Shown one piece after another: positions 11,992 through 23,600 of a stretch of DNA of 64,000 nt. The notes beneath the pieces were generated by a model. That model was given only the letters and a program-made list of their open reading frames with translations, was not told the DNA's origin and made no database searches. Each line of letters begins with the position of its first letter. Position 1 is the stretch's first letter. A program made the translations under genes and the position numbers. Source of the stretch: Mya arenaria (Eukaryota > Mollusca > Bivalvia > Myida > Myidae). The stretch is from assembly GCF_026914265.1 (NCBI RefSeq), contig NC_069126.1, forward strand, positions 77,317,232 to 77,381,231. Direction: 5' to 3'.

Positions 11992-12811
11992 TTACTATCG
12001 GACAATAATCGAAAATTTCTAATATGAGTAAGGTTACACAATGCCAAATTATCCGCGCACACACACTTTTAAATACTTAAGTGTTAATGGAACTCTAAGG
12101 AATGCCTTTTCAAAGTTTTATTTTTTTACAATTGCTTACATATATTTACATATTATATTAAGGTAAGTGAACACGTTTGTCCAAAACTTAATAACGGTCG
12201 ATGTTCTAGAAAGTTAGTACAACTATTCGTCAATGAACGTACTTAAATGTTGCGGATAGTTTTTTTTTTATAATAATACTATTATTCGTATTATTTTCAG
12301 CTCCCGTAACCGGTCACGTTCGTTTTAGCGCTAACGTTTATTTTATTTATTTCTACGGCTTGATTTTATACTTCTGTAAGCACAATTTCCTTTCCTGTAA
12401 ATTAACAAAACAATCATATACGTTTAAATGTGAATAAATAAGCAATTGTATATGTATTTGTTTTAAGTTTTATGACAAAACTCTTTTAATTATGACGTAC
12501 AAGAATGGGTAAATTTGACGTATTTCTGAAAATTTAATAAAATTATGAATAAAAGAAAAGTGGGTCTTTGGTGAGTTATAAGTTAACAATATCTATTAAA
12601 ATCCATATAAACAAACGCCAAGCCTTCGTGATTCATAGCAAGCAACTGTTGTTGTTTTTTAAGAACAATGACAGAATGTGAAAGTACTTAACTTCCGTGA
12701 AGGCTAAGTTTAAATAAATTAGTAAGCATTTGTACTGTACATATATTGGTGAAGATAATGATAAAAACATATGTAAAATAGTTATATTCAAGTAATTAAT
12801 GTGCGTACAAA

Positions 12812-15800
12812 ATGGACGCCAAATTTTACGCTCTTTGTTGCCTTGGTAAGCACTTTAGATTTATATATTTAAATGTTACCTTTGATGATTTTCTTAAATC
12901 TCATCTCGTATTTCTATCCCTTCATATTCTTAACTGTATATTTATATGTAGTGCATGAGATAATATTTCCCATCTAAGCCCAATATATTTTAAGATAATC
13001 ATAGATATGTGTTTGACTTTGCTTCTTTAATTTTCTTTGGTTTAAATAGTCCCAATCGATATCGTGAAATGGATGCTTAATGACTCTCTTATTGAAGACT
13101 GTCCAGCCGATATCAAATTTTTAGCAAACAAAATATTTATACTATGTTGTTTGTTTATTAATATTATTTTTTTAACTTTTCTAATTGTAGTGTTCGTTGG
13201 AGATGCATCCGGCTCGTGTGGGTCATTGACACTTATGAAGCCTACTTTTGTGGACAGAAACATCACCTTGAAATTTGTCCCTCGTCATCAATGGATCTTA
13301 AACATTGTCTGGAAGTATACTAATGAGTGGGACGTAACAAGTGAACACACAGTAAAAGGCATCGAGGAACATTTTCTACAAAATCTTGGCAATGGGCCAA
13401 ACTATCAAACTATGATGTTCTTTGCGGATAAATCTCGCAATAATTCAAAATTGCATGTTAAATGTAGCGATAAAAACGGCAAATCTTCAACAAACACTGT
13501 GAAGCTATACTTACATGGTATGTCTAGATATGTATATTACTTTTAGTATATAAGTATGCTTATTGGTAATTTTAAACGTGTAAATATATAATTGCATCGT
13601 ATTTAAAGTACAATGATGTTAATAGGCGTAGGTCAAGGATTCCTCATAAGCCTTCTGTCTTTATTTATGAAACTCTGCATCTAAAGTGAAGAAATAGTAA
13701 AGGATACCTTGAAATATCTGTAATTTCAGAAATCAGGCCCGAGTGTGGCAATCTGGTGCTACTTTCCCCGGAACTAAAATATGGAACAAATGTTGAAATA
13801 GCTTATTACCCTTCTGACTTTATATTGGCCAAAGAGAACCCTTCGAACAATGAACGTACATGGTTGAAATGGCCTGCACAGCCCGTGCGACATGGCCTTT
13901 ATGAAGAGAAGAAAATATCTGACTATTTGTACACTTTAACCATCTACAATTTTATGGAGAATAAAGCTGGACCTTACGGTTTGAAATGTGGACATAGATT
14001 TTTATCTCAAACAAACTGGTTGGACATACAAGTGACAGGTAAGTCTCGATTATTTTTGTTCTTTAAGACTGAGCGATCACATTGTGCGTACTTACTTAAC
14101 AAGCACTTTATTCATGTTTTAAGATAAGCAGCTTATTGGACCCATACGGGATGGTTGTGTTTACGGCAATGCAGACACTACCATTTATTGCAACACAAGT
14201 CGTACGAGAGGAAAACCTCGTGTGACGTTTTCCATTGGAAGCAAAGTAGTTACAATGTTAAAGAACGAAACGAATTCAGGGGTATATACAGTTGTACTAG
14301 ACTCAAACACTTGGAGGAACCATGACGGCGATGTTATAACATGCAACGTCTCTGACGATGATTACGTACACGACCTGAATAGTTCAGCTAAATTGTGTTA
14401 CATGGGTAATTGCACTTTTTTCCTCCAAGAATATAACTGCGTATTAAAACATATGTGCTTAAAGCATTACTACATATAAGTTATTTCTAAATAACGTCAT
14501 TTCTAACGTTAACTGTCTAGTTCACATGTGATACTTTTTCACATATATGGTGTTTGGGTCAATACGCTCTAAGCACTAAAATTCAGTGTTAGTTCGCGTG
14601 CAAATTGTCTATAGAAAATGTATTTAGTAGTCTGCGACCATTAGTCGTCTCTGTACGTTGTGGTATGAATGGATCAACTGTTGTTGTCTATCATTAGAGA
14701 AAGGCTCGAACCCTATTTTGGTCATGCCAGAATACATCTACGATGAAAATACGACAGTTAGTTGCGATGTGTCAAATGTACGACCGCCAGCGGTGATTGA
14801 AATATTGGTAGACAACCAAGCCATTGATGCTATTCAAAAAGATTTATTGAACGAAACGTCAAAAACTTACACCAGTAAAGCTTCTATATTGAAGATAGAC
14901 AAGAATTGGAATGGGAAGGAAATGTGTTGTCGTCGAAAAGCTACAATTTACGAAAATATGGAACTCACCTGTAAAACATTAAACATAAAGTGTAAGTTTA
15001 TGTAAGCTGTATAATTCCAATAATAACGTTCATCGTGCATTTGGACCTTTACATATTTTCCTATCCATAACTATTTATTCAGTTGCTCTACATTTCTGTT
15101 GTTAGATTCGCCGACTGAACTGATTATGACCTTTACCTTAGCTTCATCTAACGTTACTAAACAGTCAATTGACGTTACTTGTTTTACGATGGAATCCAAT
15201 CCTCCTTGCGGTGTGAATTTGTCGACCAATACCACACAGTTGGTGAAAGAGTCCTCAATGTTTTGGACAGAAAATACGGCTAGTGGATTCAAGAGCTATA
15301 TTAAAGCTACTTTTTCGGCCGAAATGATGATTGGCAGAGGAATAATCAATTGTTTTACAACTTGTGACAAAAACTTGTCAAATTTGAAATCTAACTTTAC
15401 AATAAATCTTCCAAGTAAGTTACGCAACTTTACAACTTAGATTATTTTGAAAGGTTTGAATACCTTAACGTTTGTTCTTACCTATATTGTAGCACAAAAA
15501 CATAATGTTGCTAATAAGATATTCTCATATGTTTTTGTCGATATATTTGTAATGATCTTCATCCATTCCGTCATGGCAATTTTTTATTATTTCCATCCAT
15601 AATGTAGAGAATGGTGCAACGTATTTTGATTGTACAAATGGCGAAACAGATTTTCAGAAAGGTAATTCTGGGAATGATACAAGTAGAAGTGGTATATGCA
15701 CCGAGACGAATAACCCGTAAAATATAACTGATTCGACCGACGACGGAATAACTAAATGCGAATGAGCAAATGTTACGTAATTCCATTCACAAACATTAAA

Positions 15801-18800
15801 ATATATTGGAACCATTGCGCCTCATAATCATTAATCCTAATGTTGAAACTTCTTCCACTTAAATCATCCCTTCAGTTGACATTGATAGCATTTTAGATTG
15901 CAGTTACAATAAACATTCATTCAATGTTTAGATGGCCAAGGTATGGTGAAGGAACTGAATGTTTTGGAAGGAAGTAACGTATCGTTCAAATGCAAATATA
16001 ACCATGGCAACCCTCCGCATGAATCATCAGTGGTATGGACAAGAGCCTCGAACAACCTACGTTGGGAGAACTGTTCTCTTGAAATCACGTCTGTTCAGAG
16101 GTCTGATGAAGACTTTTATACATGTACATTCACAAGTAAAATGGTAGTATCTGAAGAGATTCATTTGAATGGAAGCATTTGCGGAACGCTGCGTTTACAT
16201 GTGTGCTGTAAGTGTATAACTTAGGAAAGAGCAATTCTTTGCATAAATTTCTGCAAACCAATGATTGAAGATTGCTGACAATAATCAGATCGTAGATTTC
16301 CATATTTCCGTTCGAAAATTAATGTTTTATGGCTTAAACCGTTTCTAACGGTTCAAGGAAAATGTATTAAATATCATTTTTGAACTTTAATATAAAAATC
16401 TGCAATCTATTTTTTTGTTAGCAGTCTTATATAACTGGTTTTCATGGAGTTTCGCAAAAAAATATGCTCGTTCCAAGACAATAAATAAAGAAGTTGTCAA
16501 AACGTTCAATCTGTGAGAGTGCAGCTTTAAAGCTAATAATGTAAAGCAGCATAGTTGATGTGAATACTTTGTTTTCATACATACTACGTGTTCTTTCATT
16601 CTTTATCATCGAAATAACAGCAGATGGCATTTCTATTTTTCAAAAGTTTTTTAAGCTGAATTTCCGAACATTTGCTTCCATACATACCATAAGACGAAAA
16701 TAAAGATCCGAACATAAATTCATCCTTATAGCATCTATTCAAAATATTTTCTTCTTCTTTTATCTTTGTCTGACTTTGTAATACGAATTTGCCGGGAAAC
16801 TCACACACTAATTGACCGATAAATTAAAATACCGCACCATACGTCAAACGTGATGTCCCCGACGATGCGTGGTCTTCACCCCCATCTTGTAAACGACCTG
16901 TCTATGAATGTTTATTATATGTTTGCACTGGAAAACGCGAAAAAAAACAAAATTATAAGGAAACTATTGGAAAACTATTTCTTCACGAGCCAGCATAGTG
17001 ACGACAGTTTACACCATCAGCAATCAAAACTTGGCGTGAGGTGTGTCCCATGGGTAGTAAAGGGTTATTTAAAGAGGGGTAATTTGTACATTGAATTATA
17101 AAAAAAAACGTAAATCTCCAAAAACAAGCAAAAAGAGACAGAAAAGTTGTTGATTTCAGTGTTTTATCATATTTTGTTTCACCGAGATCATAAAAAAAAA
17201 CATTTTTTAATATGTATTCTATAAATATAATAATAATAAAATACGATCTTATACTAAAATCAACAGATATCCTCTATGTTTTCGTCCGAAATGTGATCAC
17301 TTCAGATTTATGATAAGTATCATATTATAGAATAATAACAGAAAAGTAATAATCGTTAATAAACATTAATGCATTTTCAGACAAATCAACGGTTAAAGAC
17401 TTTGCTGTTATAGGCTCGGAGTACACAAATAGTGTTACCAAAGCCGAAAACGACACAGCAGTACTAGTGTGTGTGGTTGATAGTAACTCTAATGCTGAAA
17501 TAACCATCGCTAAAGCCGACGAAATACTGGAAGTGGAAAATAATGGAAGCAATCTGACGCACACTACAACTAGTTTGTCATGCTTAGATACCGGTCTCTA
17601 CTCGTGTACGAGTGCAAACAGATACAACCGCGATCACCCGTCAAAAGACATACTTGAATTGCTTGTTACCTGTAAGATTACATTGTTGTATAGTGTGTAA
17701 AATTTATTTCTGAATGCTCTAAAAAACTCAGTATATATGACTTAATGATTCTTCAAAATATACGACTTCTAAGCAAATACAGGGCGTTTACAGTGTTGCT
17801 CCTTCAGTTACTGCCTTAATCAATTCCAGACTGCATTCGTCATACTTTGGATGTCATTTGTGCTTGCGCTGATCTATCTATCAAAATATATATATATATT
17901 GAAAAAAAAACATCACCAATAGCATGTATTCCAATCATGAACACCAAGCAATCCGGTCTTCTTCCATTCTTTAGGTTCGGTCAGACGCCCGTACGATGGG
18001 AATGTGAAGCTCATTTTTTATAGTCCATTAAATGAAAATGTGACGTTATCGTTCACTGCTTATGCATACCCTATACCTTTACCATGGCAATTTGTTTGGG
18101 AAAAATGCGTTGGAAACGAGAATTGCACGGAAGTTACTGCAAATTTGTCCAAATATGTCATTTCGACCATCGGACTGTCGACTTCACTTATTATTACTCA
18201 AGTAAATGAAAAGGACTATGGACCATACCAGTTAACAATTTGGAATGGTATTGGTAGAGAATTAACGGAACGATTTCAATTAAAGAAAGGTAGTAAGCCG
18301 TTTCACAGCGTTTTTTTTTTTTACATGAATACATGGTTATTAAGATGATGCGTTCATCGCTTTTATTACTGACGGCATCCAAGGATAGTTGCGACCGTAA
18401 AGCTAAGGTCTAATTTGATGTGCTTGTAATTAATGTATTTGTATATTTTTGACATTTCAGAAATAAGACATTCCACTTTAACTATTGGTGCTTCTGTCGG
18501 AGGAAGTATCATTGCTATGGTTATTGGATCTGTTCTTCTTGTATATTGCATTCGGCGAAAGGTTTCTCTCAGCAACGTGTGTGGCACCTGTGGTTTTCGT
18601 AATAAAAGTAAGTATAAATCTGCATCTTGTTATGTTGATTACATTGAGCTCATTTTTAGTATTCATGAATTGTGCTATATCAACTTTACTCCTTTAACTC
18701 CGACTAATACATATTTAAAAGGCGTCTACCTTCAGTTCGTTCACCAGTGGTTGGTGGTAGTACTCGTTAGTATATCATCAGTAAAAAAGAAGCCCGTATA

Positions 18801-19871
18801 ATGTTTGTAAAACCATTTACTGCAATATAGCTTGTTTATATTTCAGATTCCAATTCGAGAGCAAAAGAGGTGGACATGTGAGTTTGTTTCTTCTGTTGTT
18901 ATAATGTTGGTACGTGTTAGAATATTTTTGGACTAGAAACTACATTTGAAGTAAGTTACATAAGTTATTTGCAGCACTCTGCCATTACAGATTGTACCAT
19001 TTGGTAGTCCTCTGTATGTTTAATAGATGTTTTGCATATAAGTCGTTTATTACTTCACAGGTACTTGACTTGCGTGCATCATTCAAGGCCAGTTACGGAC
19101 GTAAGCCACTATCAGAGCATAAAGGATATATTGGGTAAATATTTTAATATTTATATTTACCATCATTTTAATATATTGGGTAAATATTGATATATTTCAT
19201 TATGATAGTTGACCTAGGAAGAGGGACGAACCAACATAGAAACGATGAAATATATATCAAAATGTATCTTATGTATATCTTGGCGAATGTTTTCTAAAGC
19301 TTTTCTTCCGTAATGTGTTTATGTACTAATATTTATGAAATATTCACAGAAGTGGAAACTCGTACGGATGACGAAAATGTCGGCGCACCGCAACCATTAC
19401 CCTACCAATCGCTACGTACGTGAATTAGTTATATTTACAATGCAACATAATAATTATATACTATTTTAACTATTATCTAAAAATTCGTTATAAAACCATT
19501 CTTCATGTGCATACTAGTATCTCTTTTCATATAACTTTCGTTTGTTAGAAACTTAAAAGGATCACACTTCATACTTTATGATAATTAATGTAATTGACCT
19601 CTTATTTCCAGAGCAAGTAAATGTCGGGTACGTACTTCCTTATACATTAGATATCATCTACATGCATTTTGTTTTCAATTCACCAATTTTATTATCCACA
19701 AATATGCTATGGTCAGGTCGATTGGCAATATAGTGATGGTGCTTGAAAACTCTTATGTTCAGCTACCAGGCGTGCCTGTAGTTTTCATTTTCTTATGGTG
19801 ATCAAATAAATTTGAATCAATCTTTCAGGGAAACAATTGAATACGATGACTTACGGGAGAATCCATTTTAA
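12812..19871 (+). CDS. Transmembrane receptor with eight Ig-like exons and three ITIMs
   Basis: Exons: 12812-12845, 13191-13517, 13730-14038, 14124-14405, 14698-14991, 15106-15414, 15932-16207, 17381-17671, 17975-18289, 18461-18607, 18847-18877, 19061-19134, 19350-19415, 19612-19627, 19829-19871. They join in one frame to 937 residues plus TAA. Residues 1-19 are a signal peptide (MDAKFYALCCLVFVGDASG). Exons 2-9 (residues 12-812) each hold one Ig-like domain, and every boundary from exon 1 to exon 10 is phase 1. Typical F-strand motifs include DEDFYTC (exon 7), DTGLYSC (exon 8) and DYGPYQL (exon 9, without Cys). N-X-S/T sites are many. Exon 10 has the membrane helix (about 818-843) followed by IRRK. 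The tail carries SHYQSI (Tyr889), LPYQSL (Tyr915) and IEYDDL (Tyr929), all matching [SIVL]xYxx[ILV]. By family knowledge these recruit SHP-type phosphatases, so an inhibitory immune or adhesion receptor is inferred. The splice model is mine. Ligand and orthologue are unknown. Confidence 0.85.
15608..15661 (+). other. Possible 54-bp cassette mini-exon or Ig-exon remnant
   Basis: Lies in the intron between receptor exons 6 and 7. It has acceptor TGTAG at 15603-15607 and donor GTAATT from 15662, and is 54 nt, a multiple of three. Inserted between the phase-1 neighbours it reads KNGATYFDCTNGETDFQK without stop. The frame also stays open into the following intron until a stop near 15718. It could be an alternative exon or the stump of a ninth Ig exon. 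No transcript evidence is available here. Confidence 0.3.
16208..17380 (+). other. Longest receptor intron, between Ig exons 7 and 8
   Basis: A 1.17-kb intron with small unsupported open frames (for example 16850-17101, plus) and poly-A stretches. No acceptor/donor pair encloses a recognisable Ig domain, so I see no hidden exon. Confidence 0.4.
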
Positions 19872-20637
19872 TAGAACAAACAGATGGATGAATGCATTTA
19901 AAAGCAGGAAAAATTATCGAATGGAACAATGAAATACCACTTTCATTTCCCTGACAAATCTCAATAAGGATCGGAAATACATAACAAATACGTAATTTCA
20001 CAAGAAAATGCATTCATAATAGTATTAATCATTCCCTTAATCAGTTAGATTAAGACTTTCACAGAATATACGAAAACAATAATGATTTATTGATAAAGGA
20101 ACGTATAAACTGGTAATATGGTCATGGTCGTCATGCCTTGTAACAAGACTGCTCAAGTTATTATAACAAGCCACTCATATAATCCAGAACACTATTAAAG
20201 TAAAGATAATATTAGAAGTAATAGTTACATGACCTAAAGTAAATTCTTAATGATTAAGAATGGGCGGAGTGAGCGCTGCGAAAAATCCAACGTAGGTATT
20301 GTGTATAAGATGTGTGACAGTAGGCGGATCTTTAAATACCCGCGAAAGTGAAATTCTTTATGATTTAAGTCTATTACTGAATGAGTGTCCATCTGCATTT
20401 TCATTTGCTGAAAATGAAGGTTTTATTTTTTATATTTAAGCTATTGTTGCTATGGGGCCTGTCAGGCTATATACGCGGTAAACCGTATGACCGATAAGTT
20501 GGAAAATACAAATGTGTACAGTTTAGGTTATGATGTCCATTAAGACTACTCTTAGTTATTCATTAGTGTATGAGTTCCATACATAAAGTGTGTAGTCTTG
20601 TTTTGCTCATTTCCGTTCATAACATGTATGACAGACA
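19872..20637 (+). other. Receptor 3' UTR and flank
   Basis: Sequence after the TAA stop. No strong AATAAA is seen close by, and AT-rich stretches follow. No further exon or gene is recognised before the LINE tail at about 20640. Confidence 0.35.
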
Positions 20638-23600
20638 GACAGATCATTTATTTACCAGAAGATCATAGACCCATGTGGCCGAATATCATACAAAAATGAC
20701 GACAAGTACAAAACATGTGTAAATAGTCATACATATGTATGACCTTTCGTGCACTACAGACAACATTTAACATACCAAAACATACAATAACCACAATTTT
20801 AACAATACAATTACTGGTATATATGTGATCATATTTTATATGCATATACATATACATAAACACCCACACATACATATACACATATAACACACACACATAC
20901 TTATGTTGGATATAATGCAACATTTCTAAGTTCGAAAGCCTTGTATATAAACATACTCAGATTTTTTAAAATAGTTTCATTTTCTGTATTGATCAACGCA
21001 ATTAATTTGTACATACTAGGATGTTGTCTATAATACCTAGGTATAAATAGCATTCGTAGTTCATTAAATAATGTGCACTCTAGTAGAAAATGGTATTCAT
21101 CTTCTAATAAGGAACAAACAGTGCATTTACGTTCATTTAGGGGCGTTGATTGCGGTCTATTCCATCGTCCCGTTTCAATGCTTAATCTATGTGAGGATAG
21201 CCGCAATTTGGACACCGACATTCTAAATTTAGTAATATTTAAAATGTTGAGATATGGTTGAAATCTAAATTCTGACACATTTTTGTAAAACCTAGCCCTA
21301 CTGGACATGTCTAATCTACTTTGCCAATCTTGAATAAAAGTATCTTTTAACCTTTGTTTAACAAGACACAAAAATATCTTAACAATTCCAATTTCTTGAT
21401 AAAACCAGGCATCATATAAGCCTAAACTACAAAGTAGGTCTTTTGTGAGTGAACACCAATTTGGTTTGTTTGGATGCTGTTCCATATCTGCTTTCAGCAT
21501 GTTATAAACCTTTTTATAATATTTACTTTCATTACTATGTAATAGTTTCACCCAGTATTTAATTATACTCATGTATCTTATTGTCTTAAAGCTAAGCCTC
21601 CCTAACTCTCCATATATGAAGTCATTTTGTGTCGTCTTTTTTACACCGAGAAGACGTTTACAGAATTGTAAATGAACTCGTTCAACTTGATTGCCTTGAG
21701 CAAATCCCCAAACTTCCCCAGCATAATTTAAAATAGGCGCAACAAGTTTGTCAAATAAATCAAGTCTATGTTTAACTGATATGCTAGTAAATTTATAAAG
21801 ATATTTGTTCATTTGAAATATCGCTTTAAGTGCTTGACCCGCTAATGTTGTTTGCGCATCAGAAAACGATCCTCCATTGCTAAACACAATGCCAAGGTAC
21901 GGAAACTTGTTTGTAATTTCTATTTCAACATTGTTGTAATAAAACTTCATATCCCCCCTTAATCGTCCACCCTTATGAAATATCATAATTTTAGTTTTAT
22001 TAGTATTAACTACGAGTTTCCATCTATTACAATATTCAAACAAAGCATCTAAGCTTAACTGTAGTTCATTTTCGGAATTTGCAAATAATACTATATCATC
22101 AGCATATAAAATCAGAAATATTTTAAACATATTAACATCTATGCCATCTAGGCCTTTGTGTATAAAAACATCTTCTAAATCATTTAAAAACATAGAAAAT
22201 AGGAAGGGCGACAAACTTTCGCCTTGCCGTACACCTAACCTACAGTCAAAGCCTTCTCCTAATAAATTATTATGTTTAACTTTCGATTTGACATTATCAT
22301 ACATTGATTTAACTATATTTAATATTTTACCTCTAATTCCAAGTTGAATTAGTTTGTACCAAAGATTATCTCTTACAATATAATCAAAAGCTTTTGTGTA
22401 GTCTATAAAAGCACAATATAAACGTTTACCTTGGTTTAACATATGATTAATAATACCATGTAATACAAAAATGTTGTCAACAGTTCCCATATTTGACCTG
22501 AAACCTGCCTGTGCTTCGATATACACATTGTATAGTTCTGCCCAATCAGTCAACTTATTGTTTAATATCCGCGTAAATAATTTACCAATGGTGCTCAACA
22601 ATGTTATCCCTCGATAATCATTTTCATCATTAACATTTCCCTTTTTATGTAATGGTACAATAAAACCCTCAGACCATGTCTTTGGGAAATATCCAATATC
22701 AAACAACTTATTAAAAAGTGTAAGTAGATGCGGTAACAATACAGACTTTCCATGGATGAAAAATTCATTTATATGCATATCTGGTCCACCACTGTTATTT
22801 GTGTTTAATTGTGCAATAGCCTTTATCAAACAATTAGAAGTTATCGGTGTATTTAATTCATTTAACATAACATCGAATTCATTCTTCTCATATCTATCTA
22901 TGAAATCAACAACATCCTCATCGATAGAGAAAAAAGGGTCATCGGGGTTATTTACCGTTTTAAAATACCGTTCAAACGTGTCTAAAGATATATTGGTGGC
23001 TTGTATATTAGCACAGCCTTTTAACATATTCCAATATAACTTTGCATTTTTAAACCGCGATTCATTTAACTTTTTTGTTTGCATTTTATCACAAGAAAGC
23101 TTATTTCTACGAATGCACATTTTATAGCGAGATCTCGCATTTACCATATTTAATCTATTTTCTTCGGAGTTGTAATGTCTAAAAGTATTTAATGTGCTAT
23201 AAAATAGTCTCCTATTCTCATAGCAATCTTCATTGAACCAAGGCTGGTCATTGCTAGAGCTATATTCAAAACGATTTGTGTCCGACTGAATAAAACATTT
23301 ACGCATAAATGGTTGTGCCGAATTATGTATAATAGCAGAAAACTCAGAAATACAAGAGTCCAAATCTTGGGCTGTTGTAGCATTTTTTATCCTAATATTA
23401 CAAGATTGTAAATCATCAAATGTATCTTGACATGATAAATTTTGCATAAAAACATCTTTTTTACTACTATCCCACACGTATTTACCTTTAACGCTACTAC
23501 GACTACTCTCATTACATGTTACATCTGCTGTATGTTTACTAAAAGACAATGCAAAATTAACAGCACAATGGTCTGATAATATGTTTGGTGAATCAACAAC

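Larger units (their letters stand above)
11440..12030. repeat. Copy of the 'AACGGTGACC' satellite plus hAT end, with two later insertions
   Basis: The host sequence matches 41650-41820: 'ccaattttcgtgtccatat', 'gatcctcaaat', 'gtaa-ggttagtgttt', 'tatcg-taatcgaatcgga' and 'tactatcggacaataatcga'. In both copies a hAT-like end (TAGTGTTT) follows the same 8-bp target, GTAACGGT or GTAATGGT. Here the copy is split by insertions at 11513-11742 and 11820-11991. Confidence 0.75.

Noticed and set aside
16850..17101. 83-residue frame in the receptor intron
   Set aside because: No usable acceptor and donor with correct phase and no Ig features.
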